Shown here: positions 21,729 through 33,021 of the stretch, piece by piece
How the letters are laid out: every line of letters starts with the position of its first letter
Numbering within the stretch: the first letter of the stretch is position 1
NCBI GenBank assembly: GCA_964016985.1
Contig: OZ024833.1
Span: 63,629,463-63,693,462 of the forward strand
DNA length: 64,000 nucleotides
DNA from: Anodontia alba
Lineage: Eukaryota; Mollusca; Bivalvia; Lucinida; Lucinidae
Direction: 5' to 3'
Notes under the pieces: generated by a model
What the model was told of the DNA's origin: nothing
The model's database searches: none
The model's input: the letters and a program-made list of their open reading frames with translations, nothing else
Made by a program: the position numbers and the translations under genes

Positions 21729-23455
21729 TGAGTATTTCTAAGCGATATGCGCACATGTATGCAGAAAGGTACAGCTTGGCGTTGGGCGAGGGACTCGTAC
21801 CAGTCTGCACAGTTGCGAAGTTCAGTAAAAACCACTGCTGTTGTGAGATTCAGACACTATACCCATCATGTTGATACTGGCCAGTCTGCAGAGATGTACA
21901 AATGTAGAAGCTGTTTGGAATACTTGTCGATTGCCCGTGCAAAGTTGTACCTTTTCGAATGCACGTGCTCATAGTTCGAATATAACACCGTATTGTATAC
22001 AGATTCCGAAGCAAGTACTTCAGGGTGCATTCTACAGTTTTGCACTTGTGAACCTGGCCAAAAAAGTCAATAACTAGGGGTAGGGCTAGAAACTAGTCTG
22101 AAAATACTTTTTGCTGCACATTTTGGACAAAACTGAAGTTTTATGCTTGTCAGTTATTGTTAACGCTGAAGGAAAAGACTTTTCTTGAGGTCACATGACC
22201 TTATTATATAACAGTGTAGGTAAAATACGAACCTGATGAATTCTGACTGGTACCCGGTTTTACCTTGTCAAAATTTGTAGCATGCTTTTCTGTGGATTTT
22301 ATCTTGAAAAGGACATAGCTTAAAGATATTGATTTCTGGATAAAAGTAATATTCTGTAGGCGCTCTGTCAAATTTTCAACTGTTCCAGGCCAGTGCGTTG
22401 TCCTGAAGTTGATGATAATCATTGGAAAACAGAACTTTTTGCATAAAATTGGCCGCAGTCGGAGGTAGGTGGGGTATTGTTTACATTAGTGCAACAGCAT
22501 GTTTTGGTACATTGGAGCTATTTTTATGATGATTAAATTATTATTTGGTATGTTTGCAATTTATTGGTACAGTACCTTATGGACATGTACTGTTATTTGC
22601 TATGATTGCATTTTATTTGTGTGACGGCTGTGAACAGGTAGAAATGGAAGTCAAAACTGTGGAGTGCATCCTTCAGGAATAGCTGATTTGACACTGTTTA
22701 CACCAATCAAATGTTATCACATTCACACTAAATATTTGGATAACATATCTGATGACAGAAATCAGATTGCTTCAATGGAACATTTTTATCTAATCAGACA
22801 GCACATTTGATACACAGTACCAGGTGATCAAATGGACTTGCTCAATGTTAAAGTTGGTACGGCAAGGGATTCAATGGGTTTAATTGTCCCAATATTTCAT
22901 GTGATATATACTGACGGACATTAAACAATCTAATTTTTGTCTCATAAAAAGACACAAATTGATCATTTTTATCGCATGTTAAAGACTCATCAATCGTTAA
23001 TATCTCATGAGAAAATTTTTACCATAAACCGAATTCAAATATTAAACATCTAATGATATCGAGACAGGGGTTAACCATTTTATTGGACAAACTGTTATCA
23101 GCACGACGTCTCCTGTTACTTTTAAATTAAGATCGAGATGAGGGTATAACTTTTATGCAGACTTCATTAGCAGCCCGACAATCATTTCAATTTTGATTGG
23201 AAAGTTTCTTTTAGAACGTGTTCGTTTATTTAAAGAGTTATTGTTGGTATCCATTGTCTTAAAACCTAATATCGTCAAGTTTTTTAAAGAATTTTAATGA
23301 CTGTTTCGCAATTTGACCTTGTTAATTGATAAAAATGGTTCTTCCATAAAACCTATTATATCGTTCAAAAGATTTCCCCCATAGTAACATCATCAAAACA
23401 AAGAATTCATATTTTACATTGGTGTCTGGAAGATATTAAGTAAAGAAAGTGTGCA
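21729..23455. other. non-coding, no recognised gene
   Basis: 1.7 kb of AT-rich sequence without an exon or repeat I can identify. Short frames (for example 21747-21974, 22204-22422) lack recognisable domains. Confidence 0.4.
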
Positions 23456-23469
23456 TTTTTACAGTCTTA

Positions 23470-23568
23470 AACTTGCATGAAATGTCAAAATCCGTTTTCT
23501 GGAAAGAATAAGAAAAACTATTTCAATATATCTCTGCTGAAAATTTTACAGAGATGGCTAAGCGTTAA
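23470..23568. repeat. family G half copy
   Basis: TGCATGAAATGTCAAAATCCG, TTTTCTGGAAAGAATAAG and a right end CTGCTGAAAATTTTACAGAG then GCTAAGCGTTAA. Only the right arm is present. Confidence 0.55.
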
Positions 23569-23828
23569 AATAACCAAATATAAAGGAAGACAATGATCAG
23601 GAATCGATACAGTTACGTAACACCTTCCGTCCAAGACACCAAAGGGAAAGAAGGACGCACCAAAAGCAACGGCGCCATAATCAAAACACTACAAGCAGAA
23701 AGCCAAAGGACAGTTTTTTTCCGAAATTGGCCGAACGGCTATTCAAAATAAAGATTTCACCAGGACATACATGCAAAGATATACAATGACAGAAATAGTA
23801 AACCACAGCTTGGAACGTGGGTTGGTGT

Positions 23829-23872
23829 GTGTGTGTGTGAGGGGGGGGAGGGTGGTAGGGGGAGGGGGGTTA
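23829..23872. repeat. GT/G-rich tract
   Basis: (GT)n followed by several G runs of 4-9 bases. It has quadruplex potential on the + strand. Confidence 0.8.
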
Positions 23873-23989
23873 AATCGATTAACGTGGCCACAACTCTAGC
23901 CCTTAGTTCTGCCGTTGTATACACATTTGTTCAGTCCACGTGAGCGGTTTCAAAAATCCATGAAAATAGGTATCCAGAAAAAGGCCACT

Positions 23990-24280
23990 CATCACGAAAA
24001 CCGGCCTATTCAAATATGTAGAAAATGTCACCTCCAAACACTGAAAATTTTCAGATAAAAAAAAAGAAAAAAAAATCTGATATTTTTTCATATTTCTGTT
24101 CAAAACATAGATTGTGGGTACTCATTAAAGCCGCCTCGGCGAGGCGGTTCTAACGAGTACCCACAATCTATGTTTTAGAGCAGAAATAAGAAAAATGATT
24201 AATACCCCTGTAAACCCAAGGTTACTATATAAAAGTGGGGCTTAAGGGGATCAAAATTATACAGCCATGTTTTCGTGATG
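23990..24280. mobile_element. family A foldback MITE, copy 8
   Basis: CATCACGAAAACCGGCC to CATGTTTTCGTGATG, with an A-rich expansion in one arm (about 24058-24074). The core is GCCGCCTCGGCGAGGCGG. Confidence 0.85.
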
Positions 24281-24604
24281 ATACCGGAACACAACACTAA
24301 GGATGCACTCGATATGGTATTAGTTGCATGTAATGAAAACGCAAAACAAAGCACAAACTCGAAACTAGAACGAAACAGATGCAGAGGAACTACAATCGAA
24401 ATACCGACTTGGAAGAAACATTAGGGTTAGGATTAAGGGCGAGGGTTAAGCGCTTATAAAATCAGGTTAAAACACTCCAGCAGTTTTACTGTGAATAGTC
24501 GGTTACGGTTTCTCCCCGCTTATTATTTCTGTTTCCGATGAAAGTGCTGTTTTTTCCGTCTAGCCAGTGTCTTAAGTCCGTGATTATGACCTTTCCTGGG
24601 TATC

Positions 24605-24762
24605 TTAATATAGGGATCAAACATGGTTTTTCATGCATTAACTTTCGCCAGGTCCGGAGGGAGGTGTTGAAAACCGAGGCCGGAGGCCGCGGTTTTCAAC
24701 ACCTCCCTAGGGACCTGGCGAATGTTATTGCATTGAAAAAACATGTTTGATCGCTATTATTG
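24605..24762. repeat. large foldback, GGAGGTGTTGAAAACC arms
   Basis: An almost perfect inverted repeat of about 155 bp: outer arms GGGATCAAACATGGTTTTTC and AAAAACATGTTTGATCGC, inner arms CCAGGTCCGGAGGGAGGTGT and the matching strand, with a GC-rich apex of GAGGCCGGAGGCCGCGG. Followed by another hairpin at 24943-25010. Confidence 0.8.
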
Positions 24763-24942
24763 CATAAAAACTTAAAACATTTGTTACATTTAGCTTTACG
24801 TCTTGCACTATTTTGTTTCGCCTTTTCACCGATGCCTCGCGAACGCAATTTCCACGGACTATGCTCTTTCTAGGTCCGGGAAGTACACATCTCGTAACGG
24901 CTGCAATTCTGTTGCCCCGGTACGACCATATTGAAAGTTGCG

Positions 24943-25010
24943 TAGCCGTGCATTAACAGCGCGTGAATTGCCTTGTCAATACACGGTTCTTCGCCTGTTA
25001 ATGCACGGCT
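24943..25010. repeat. hairpin, AGCCGTGCATTAACAG arms
   Basis: AGCCGTGCATTAACAGCGCG pairs with CGCCTGTTAATGCACGGCT, with a loop of about 25 bp. It probably belongs to the same element as the preceding foldback. Confidence 0.65.
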
Positions 25011-25279
25011 GTTAATAACGTGCGGCACTGTTTTTTATGCAATAATGTTCCTTGTTTACCTGAGAGAAGTCAGTCTGTCCATTATGCTATCTGCTTCTAC
25101 ACCGTTAGGCGTATTTCAAATTCCCCATCAGTATACTTTTCTCATATTCTGCAGTCGTGCAACACCACTTCGATTGTTTACCGCAACATATCAGCCTCAG
25201 AATGGGGTAAAATGTTTTTTGAAAGTGCATACATTTTACTCTTTCAAATTAGTTTTATTCAGTCAGCAATAAAGTAATA

Positions 25280-25352
25280 CAGTTAAACTTCAAAGAATCG
25301 AACACCGATAGCTCGAACTCGATTTTGAGTCAAAGGGAAATTCTTCAGAAGA

Positions 25353-25389
<37 letters not shown>

Positions 25390-25587
25390 TTTGGGCTATC
25401 CCTTATTTTGATGAGGCAATTCTAATGAGTACACACAGCACCATTAATTTATAGAGGATCGAAAAGACATCTCTAAATGATCTCCACTTGCCTCCTGACC
25501 TGGCGTTATGATTAATCCTCTCGAACTACCCTGTCTAGAACAAATTTCCATGGTCCCAAAGATAGTCGTGCTATTGAAGTTCTACTG
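25280..25587. mobile_element. pogo/Tigger-like MITE (family H) with poly-A interruption
   Basis: Ends CAGTTAAACTTCAAAGAATC and TTGAAGTTCTACTG lie next to TA on both sides. It contains a poly-A tract at 25354-25386 and only the right half of the GCCTCG-type core (GATGAGGCAATTCTAATGAG). Confidence 0.7.
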
Positions 25588-25699
25588 TATTCTGAACTGC
25601 ATAATAGTTCCTCCTAAAGGGCATGGGTACACATGATACATTTACCGCCATTTGTACAAGGAAGATAACTTTTGTAGCTTCTGTTTTGCTTTCCTATGC

Positions 25700-25802
25700 T
25701 CAAAGCCATTCTCAAAATGGGTCAATTCTAACAGACAGGAGTCTGCTCCAGAAGGGAGCAAATTCTTTAATCATAGAGTAGACCCTGTTTAAAAAGAAGC
25801 AA
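25700..25802. repeat. GGGAGCAAATTCTTT foldback relic
   Basis: AAAATGGGTCAATTCTAACAG and AGTCTGCTCCAGAAGGGAGC, with CATAGAGTAGACCCTGTTT at the right. Same group as 5745, 11697 and 37895. Confidence 0.45.
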
Positions 25803-26060
25803 CAACAATGTGGGTCGATTTGCATCTCCTGAAAGTATGTCCATTCCTCTTAATTCTTCTTGTGACCCACCTGCAACATTATCTCGCACCATGTAGTGGA
25901 GCTTAGTCGCATGGTAACATCTGGGCCGTCAAACAACAACAAAAAAAATTGCATTCAAATATGCTCAAAGAGCGCAAATTCAGATAATTCTGCGCACACG
26001 CAAAGTATCATCCGAGCTTTTTCTCTCCATCATCCATTTTGAAGTATTCAATGATTCTGT

Positions 26061-26175
26061 CAGCGGACAGTGAAGGCCCTGATCAGACTGCGCGGATACA
26101 CAGGCTGATATGGGTCTTCGCTGCCCGCAAGTGCCCAAAGACTCGTTTTCGCATCGAGCGGCCCATATGAAATAT
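26061..26175. repeat. family B fragment
   Basis: GCGGACAGTGAAGGCCCTGA, TCAGACTGCGCGGATACACA and GGTCTTCGCTGCCCGC; no complete terminal repeats. Confidence 0.5.
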
Positions 26176-26317
26176 TGCGTATTAATGCAAACAGTCAGTC
26201 AGAACATCTTTTGGAACTATTTAACAATAGGACTAAATCACATTGGAATTTATGCCTTTAAGACCTGTATAAACGCATAAATATAATGAAAAATACCAGA
26301 AAAGTATTTTTTTAACT

Positions 26318-26394
26318 CCAAACGTTAGAAAACCCGAGTTGTCATTCCTGTACGCGACACGTCTTCTTGTCCTGTTCTACATTTCTACAAATAT

Positions 26395-26435
<41 letters not shown>

Positions 26436-26990
26436 TTCCAACGGGTATTCGACTTACTGAGGAGACACGAAATCTATGCATAATCACTGTCAAATATAAC
26501 AAAGAAAGATAATGCCAAAAGTAAGAAAAGCAGAGTTTTCATTCTTGTACACGACATATCGTCTCGTCTTGTTCAACAATTCTACCAAATACCATCAAAA
26601 TATTGCGAAGGGGTATTCGAGTTACAGAGCGGACACGAAATAAATATAAAAAACAAAACAAAGGTAGATAGTTCCAAAAGTAAGAAAGCCAGTGTTGTCA
26701 TTCCTGTATGCGATAAATTCTCTTGTCCTGTTCTACATTTTTACCAAGTATCATAAAAATATTCCAAAGGGTATCTGATTTACAGAGAGGACACGAAATC
26801 TATTTCAAACAAAACAAAGAGAGACAACTTCAGAAGTAAGAATGCCAGAATTGTCATTCTTGTACGCGACACGTCGTCGCGTCCTGTTCTACATTTCTAC
26901 GAAGTATCATCAAAATATTTCAAAGTGTATTAAACATAAAGAGCGTACAAGAAGTTTTACGCTGACGCTGATGCCGACTCCAACGCCAAC
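26318..26990. repeat. 155-160 bp tandem repeat, four degenerate units
   Basis: The motif GTCATTCCTGTACGCGACAC recurs at about 26341, 26538, 26698 and 26853. Each copy is followed by CTGTTCTACATTTCTAC, ATCA-AAATATT and GACACGAAAT. The first unit is lengthened by a poly-A run (26396-26433). The array ends in a GACGCTGATGCCGACTCC run that resembles degenerate trinucleotide tails. Confidence 0.75.
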
Positions 26991-27033
26991 GGGATCCGTC
27001 CTAAAAACTGTATGTTCCCCTACCCGTCAGTAA

Positions 27034-27080
27034 GGGTGGGGAGGGGAGGGGGTGTGGGGGTGTGGGGGTGTGGCGGGGAC
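27034..27080. repeat. G-rich tract, quadruplex potential
   Basis: At least eight runs of four or five Gs separated by one to three bases, including three GTGTGGGGG repeats. Confidence 0.8.
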
Positions 27081-27184
27081 ATAATTATATAAGTAGTGTG
27101 TACGGGGTTTTACCGTCTGATAATTTAGAGGTTGAACATATAGTAACCAGGGATGTTTAATTAAAATTTACAGTAACCAGCGAT

Positions 27185-27530
27185 TTTACAGCTTAAAAAA
27201 ACATAGCTAAAATGAGACAAAAAGTGGTAACACACACTAATAATTTCATTGCCCCTACCTAGACGCAAGGGAAATCAAAGGCATGTCATAAAATGACGAT
27301 TATGATATCCCAGCATGAGTGGTAAAGAGGCCTTCTGAGGGGTGATAAATATTTTGAAGGGATATACCTATCGTTCAGATAAATAAGCCAGTACTAAATT
27401 CCCCTTTTGGACCTCTCCCTGACTATCATTTATTGGCAGTAGACACGGTTTTATTGTACCCGGTCTCTTATCAGTAATAACTGAGACGCATCTTATTTTT
27501 GTGTCTTTAAGGTATACCGACTTTTATTGA
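27185..27530. repeat. relative of the 8.2-8.7 kb repeat
   Basis: Shares ATTGCCCCTACCTAGA, AAAGAGGCCTTCTGA, AAGCCAGTACTAAATTCCC and GACGCATCTTATTTTTGTGT with that region. Confidence 0.55.
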
Positions 27531-27675
27531 CCAATGACATGAGAGTACACAATAATAGGATAACTCATTTCATCAATATGATAAGAATGATGATGCACCG
27601 CAGCGCCAGTAACGTAACGTACCGGCTAACGTGCTCAAGCGATGATTAAAATCAGCCTTAGATGACTAAGGATGC

Positions 27676-27785
27676 ACAATTTCTTCTGACGGACAATGCA
27701 CACTTTGATCAGACTGCGCGGGTGCTTAAAGTCTTCATTGGGCGCACATGTCAGAAGGTACGTTTTCGCACGTTGCGGCTCAAGG
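27676..27785. repeat. family B fragment
   Basis: Partial copy: TGATCAGACTGCGCGGGTGC, then GTCTTCATTGGGCGCACATG, ending CACGTTGCGGCTCAA. Confidence 0.5.
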
Positions 27786-27988
27786 CAATTAACATGCTGA
27801 ATTCTTCTTCTAGGCGAGTCTTAGAATAGGAAACTTGAAACCAAAATATAACCATTGTTATTATCACCAAGTGCGACTATAATATTACACAACCTAAAGC
27901 TTTAAATGCTTTTATTAAACCGATTCCTTATCGATGCTAATGAATGGCAAATATATAAATGTTTTGGATTTCTATTTACATGACGCTT

Positions 27989-28267
27989 CATTACGAAAAC
28001 ACGCCTATACATATATTCTGAAAATTTTACCGTCAAAAAATGAAAATTTTCTGATAAAAAATTCTGATATTTTTCAGATTTCTGCTCAAAACATAGATTG
28101 TGGGTACTCGTTAGAACCGCCTCGCCGAGGCGGTTCTAAGGAGTACCCACAATCTATGTATTTGAGCAGAAATAAGAAAAATAATGTATACCCCTGTAAA
28201 CCCCAGTTTTACTATATAAAAGTGGGGTTTAAGGGGGTCAAAATTATATAGGTATGTTTTCGTGATG
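27989..28267. mobile_element. family A foldback MITE, copy 9
   Basis: CATTACGAAAACACGCC to TATGTTTTCGTGATG, complete, with an intact core palindrome (GCCTCGCCGAGGCGG). Confidence 0.88.
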
Positions 28268-28711
28268 TTATTTTAGCGCAGTTAGGCCCCGTACCTTTTA
28301 AATGGGCTAAAGTTTTCTCAACCATTTCAGCCCGGCAGACTAAGGCAGCGAAAGAGTGAAGATCTAAATGTGACGGTTCGTTACGAGGATCTACTTTGTT
28401 TGCCATTCTGCTTTTTGATATGAGACTGAAACCCATTATGCATCGGTGGGCAAGTCCAAATTGAAGGATAAAAGAGTCTGCATCAGGAATTCTTTACTGA
28501 AGGAGTACTTTTTTCTATGTTTTAAACAAAACCAGAACAAATGCTTAATTTAGTCAAACTTGATTTCCAAGTCAACATTTGGATAATGATGTTGGAGAGG
28601 GCTTGGGAGGCGTTGAGAGGTTGTGCGGAGGCGGGGTAGCCTCTTTCGCCATGATTTTGTCATAACCAATAACATAACCGTGTCATACAGATACCGTAGC
28701 ACTGTTAACTT

Positions 28712-28907
28712 TAGACTGGCTCCAATCCCTAGTGACTAAATTTATTAATCATAATAACTCTCTGATAGACAATATTAACCTGCTAAGATTATGAAGCACT
28801 GGTTCATAATCTTAGCAGGTTAATACTGGCCTTGTTTGAGTTTAGTTTCTATATCAAGGAGACTTGTCAGCATTAATATATTTAGTCGCTAGGGACTAAA
28901 GCCTCTG
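28712..28907. mobile_element. family C MITE with a different core
   Basis: Starts TAGACTGGCTCCAATCCCTA and ends GTCGCTAGGGACTAAAGCC, recognisably family C. The centre, however, is an unrelated palindrome with arms TAACCTGCTAAGATTATGAA and the complement. No clear 9-bp duplication remains. Confidence 0.65.
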
Positions 28908-29689
28908 TATTTACATAATACTGTCTATCACTGACACTGACGAAAGTAACAACGAATGTGATAGATCATCGAGCAGATTTCGTCCCGTTTTGTTTCTCCT
29001 TGTGTTGTTTAAGCATTTGAATTTGCTTGAAAAGGATGCTTATAACTATGACTTTCTCTAGGTAACGTCACTTAACTGAATGAAAAGCGAGGTTTATGCA
29101 TCTTATTTCAGATCTACCGTTGTATCTGCAAATTAACGTTTTATTTGAGGCTTAAGCACACAGCTAGAAGCTGTGTCAGATATGTAAATCATTACTTTTT
29201 ATGGATATCTGATTAGAACATGTAATAAAAGCACAAATCAGAAAATGAGAAGCATTACGTTAAACGCCTTATTATCTTGTCCGCGTCAAGAGAAAGGGTG
29301 TCTTCGAGCATCTGAGAAATGCTCAGATTCAGATGTTGCTTTGCAGATACATACTCCAATCCATAACGTTAACATGTTTATATAACTCACACCCCTTGTT
29401 CCCGCATAAGATATAGTACGGTATATAGGGGTCTATACGCTAGGAGAGGAACTCTATAAGCCTTGAGCTTCCGTTCCAATCCTATCAAGTATTATTGTAT
29501 GTATATATTACTGCTTGTCATGTGAAATTGTGAAATAAATATGTTTAAACTATACGCTTGTGCGTATTTTCCGGCAAAGTTTTCTAATTTACTTGTTATT
29601 TCTATCAAACTTTACTTCCGCTGAATACATCTGTCTTAACCCATTTAAGCCAAAAGCCAAAAGCCAAGTGTCCCATAAAAGGACATTGA
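28908..29689. other. non-coding, no recognised gene
   Basis: AT-rich. Contains a small hairpin near 29155-29176 (AGCACACAGCTAGAAGCTGTG). Nothing coding recognised. Confidence 0.4.
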
Positions 29690-29755
29690 CAATCAGTGTA
29701 GACCTAGATCAGACGCCGCAGAACGCGGCGTCTGATCAGGGTCTACACTGTTTGC
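29690..29755. repeat. family D hairpin, GCCGC core
   Basis: CAATCAGTGTAGACC, CAGACGCCGCAGAACGCGGC and GGGTCTACACTGTTTGC. The inner palindrome is perfect apart from the loop. Confidence 0.8.
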
Positions 29756-30036
29756 ATTAAGTTCAGAATTTTCCACATGACATGATAATAATTAAAACAT
29801 CCATTATATAGAAAATGAATTTGTCCACAGAGTGAAGGTAGACGAGTCCCCTCGGCATAAACGAGTTAATATGTCTTATAACCAATCTTTCTTATTTTCA
29901 AAGTATTATATACTATTAAGTACTATATGGTTAAATTGACTTTGCAATGGATACCCTTTGTTTCCTGCTAAGATATACTAAAACATATATAAAATACTTT
30001 GCGATTTTTCTGGCATATTTGATGTTTATGAAAAAA

Positions 30037-30661
30037 AAGGTAAGAGAAAAGTCCAGGGAGTGCCACAATCACACACCGCAGCCCTTCACAGACCCCAATA
30101 GGAAGAGGAAACCTACAAATCAAAACAAGCACAAATCGAACAAACGTACGAAAAGCACTAAGATTAGCTCTCTCTTCCCCAAGCGAGGTAATTGCAATAC
30201 TAAAAGGACTGAAAAACACAAGAACAAAATGACACATGGAAAGACATACAACAAATCGCCTCGTAGAATAAACCACAAAGCAACAAAGAATAAGACTAAC
30301 ACCGGGACCACCGCCTTAGAACGGTCAGTAGAGAAAACCACCGGGGGTTTAAAGCACTTTTACAGCTAGCTAACTTCACCCTGGGTCCCGATGCTACTCT
30401 TAATACAGAAACACATAAAAATTTGGTTCGCCTAAAGGCTCCCAACTCAGTCACTGCATCAAAGCGAAAACACAAAAATCAAATTAATCACTATAATAAA
30501 CAAAGACGAGTACTCATGGCTAATTCTACTGTATGCCAGAATAAATGAAAACCAATAGTTGAACCACGGCGGGCCAAGCCAAAGACATATCGTCAAACCC
30601 CAACCCACTAGTTAAAGTTTTACGAAGAGGCCGTCATTGGGTCTGACGCTCGAACCGCCTC
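30037..30661 (-). repeat. dispersed repeat R, full copy with open frame
   Basis: Colinear with 4675-5332. The minus-strand frame (about 29968-30276, 102 codons) keeps MVYSTRRFVV, SLGEERANLSAFRTFVRF and GVCEGLRCVIVALPGLFSYL open. The left end is AAAGTCCAGGGAGTGCCACA and the right end is CTCGAACCGCC. No recognised protein domain, and terminal repeats are not obvious. Confidence 0.65.
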
Positions 30662-30807
30662 ATTTTAATTTGCTCGTTATTTCTATCAAGTTTTGAAATG
30701 AAAAAAAAAAATAAATCTGCTTAATCGGCTTTATAAACAAATCTTTGTTATTATCTCTCCTTTATATGGTGAGAATGCCATGCTTTACATTACTCTCGAA
30801 AAATAGA

Positions 30808-30926
30808 CATCCATACAGGTTCTCTTATTTCTCATGGAAAGCGTATGCTATGCGTGCTGAAAAGAGGTGCCTCAGCGAGGAACCTGCAATGAATATCCAT
30901 AACATATGTTTTTTTTGTGGAGACTA
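30808..30926. repeat. foldback related to the family A core
   Basis: Imperfect palindrome around GGTGCCTCAGCGAGGAACC, with ATGCTATGCGTGCTGAAAAG on one side and TGAATATCCATAACATATG on the other. Termini unlike family A. Confidence 0.45.
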
Positions 30927-31156
30927 AGAATCATGTATTTAATTGTCAAGCATATATCTAGGGACTACAAATTTCTGTCAGGAGTGGAGTAAATGACTAG
31001 ATACTGCGCAAGTCGGATAGCTCCATGGTCCATTGTCTAATGAAGAAACAACAAAGTAGTAGAAATATTTTTCCGTTTACCCTGATGAAGAAGGGAATCC
31101 CTCCGAAAAATTGGAACATTATAAGAGCTAGTAATTATTTCAAGTTATACCAAAAT

Positions 31157-31248
31157 AACAACAACAACAACAACAACAAATAAATAAAAAAATAAATAAA
31201 ATAAAATAATAAAATAAAATAAAATAAAAATAATAACACACACACACA

Positions 31249-31301
<53 letters not shown>
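31157..31301. repeat. compound microsatellite (CAA)n-(AAAT)n-(CA)n
   Basis: Seven CAA units, an AAATA/AAAAT stretch, then about 34 CA dinucleotides. Confidence 0.95.
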
Positions 31302-31306
<5 letters not shown>

Positions 31307-31348
31307 CTCGAGTTAGATATAGATAGATCTAGGATTACTCATTAGGGT

Positions 31349-31385
31349 GGCAAACAGTTTAGATTCAGATCAGACTGTTTGCTAC
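31349..31385. repeat. family D, collapsed copy
   Basis: GGCAAACAGTTTAGATTC, AGATCAGACTGTTTGC: both termini are present but the core palindrome is missing. Confidence 0.6.
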
Positions 31386-31729
31386 TCATCCTGCAATTTA
31401 GACACGTTCTCAGATAGTACAATAAACTTGTTGAAATTTTACAAGTATATGTTAAAGAGTATGGTAAGCAAAAGTAAGGAAGGGTAACATGATGCGGTGC
31501 CTTTGCCCACGTTCTTTTCATTCTACAGCATCCGATGTTTACATAAGCAGACAGCAAAAGAACTGGTCAGGCTTTTCAGACGCACAGTCGGCTGAACCAT
31601 GCTTTCATTGCCCTCTTGTGCTTCAGCGACACATTTCCGCTAAACGTGGCGCCTATGTATGTGACTAGCATAAATCGTGAAAATATCCTGTAAACAAGGT
31701 GATTTAAGTCAAAGAACGTGAGGTTTGTA

Positions 31730-31972
31730 ATATGAGCCGCAATGTAAGAAACCGTACCTTCGGACATGTGCGTCTAACGAACACTCACCTCAGCCAACGT
31801 ATAGCACAGCCTGACCAGTGTCATCGTTGTTCACACGAAAACACTTTGCATCCTTGTCTATCCAATAAGCACTCGGTTAAGCTTCTGATCAGACTGTGCA
31901 AATACGCAGGCTAATTAGAATCTTCGCTGGGTGCATATATCCTAATGTACGTTTCCTGACATTTCGGTTAAT
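31730..31972. mobile_element. family B MITE
   Basis: TGAGCCGCAATGTAAGAAAC at the left and TTTCCTGACATTTCGGTTAA at the right. The interior has TCTGATCAGACTGTGCAAAT and GAATCTTCGCTGGGTGCATA. The left arm is strongly diverged. Confidence 0.6.
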
Positions 31973-32345
31973 ACGTTTATGTAGGACAGTCACGCACTTT
32001 ATTACCGAAAACAATATATCATTATGTGTTTAGATGCATAGTTTCGTCTGGAACTGAGGCACTGGCACATGTGAGAAGGTACATTATGTTTTGACAAATG
32101 AACATCAATAATCCCACTGTGACGAGCTTATATCCGCGTTATTTCCGGTAAAACCATTGCCGGCGCTTTGCTTGATCCATAAAATAATTAGATAACCCGC
32201 TTGATCAACTCATTTCTATTGTATCTGAAAACGTTATCGTCTGTCAAGAACAGTACATTATGGCGACAATACGGCGAAAACATTGTAATATACAAGCGGA
32301 AAAAAAATATTGAAAAATTCAGATAAAACATTTCTCAACACCTTC

Positions 32346-32433
32346 AGCCCTGTTTGCAAACAATGCAGAGCCAGATGAAATGGCTCATAATGGACCATCT
32401 CATCTGGATCTATACTGTTTGCCATTCTGTTGT
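32346..32433. repeat. family D hairpin, ATGAGATGG-type core
   Basis: GTTTGCAAACAATGCAGAGCC, core AGATGAAATGGCTCATAATG / CCATCTCATCT, right end GGATCTATACTGTTTGCC. Same core type as 17421-17489. Confidence 0.7.
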
Positions 32434-32663
32434 TGTTTTTGGCGGATATCCCTGTTTGCAACAATGGGTGTGTCAAATTAAAAGATGTAAGAGTCCTATT
32501 CATAAACCCAGGGGTGAAAGGGTTAAAGGGATTGTTAAATTAAACCAATGCAAAGGAAATAAAAATAGACACTGACCTCCTGCCGGTCTTTACCAAACTA
32601 CCGCGACCTAATTACCGCACAAGCTCCTATCAGCGCACAGTCAAGCTATTCCGTAGTCTTCAG

Positions 32664-32795
32664 ATTATAGCCAGTTTCCTTTTTGTGTACTACTTTATAG
32701 AAGCATATGTTGTGGGTACCCATTTCAATTGCATCGACTTGTCGATGTAATTCAAATGAGGACCCACAACATATTCTTTTATGAAGAAAATTAAT
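32664..32795. repeat. foldback sharing TTGTGGGTACC..ACCCACAA
   Basis: Palindrome with arms ATATGTTGTGGGTACCCATT and GAGGACCCACAACATAT around ATTGCATCGACTTGTCGATG. Its outer core (TTGTGGGTAC) matches family A, but the inner stem and termini differ. Confidence 0.6.
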
Positions 32796-32810
32796 AAAAA
32801 CGCACACAAA

Positions 32811-33021
32811 GTGGAGCGCTGTGGTGCAGTGGTAAAGCATCGGACTCGAGATCGAGAGGTACCAAGTGTTGTTTCCTTGAGCTAGAGACTTTATCCACAT
32901 TGCTTAGTACTGGTTTCTACCTAGAAAAAAAGAGGGCCACATGGAAGATAAGTACTAGTTTACTAAATGTGTTACCCTCTATAAATAAAGTCGATTATTA
33001 TTATTATTATTATTATTATTA
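32811..33021 (+). mobile_element. tRNA-derived SINE
   Basis: The 5' region GCGCTGTGGTGCAGTGGTAA carries a perfect pol III A box (TGGTGCAGTGG, 32822-32832; consensus TRGYNNARNGG). The expected B box about 35 bp on is degraded (GAGAGGTACCAAGTG). The 3' end runs through CTATAAATAAAGTCG into a (TTA)n tail, typical of tailed SINEs. The copy is probably transcriptionally dead because of the B box. No certain target-site duplication. Confidence 0.7.

Noticed and set aside
32811..32880. Functional tRNA gene
   Set aside because: The B box and the acceptor and T stems are not intact; it fits a SINE head better.
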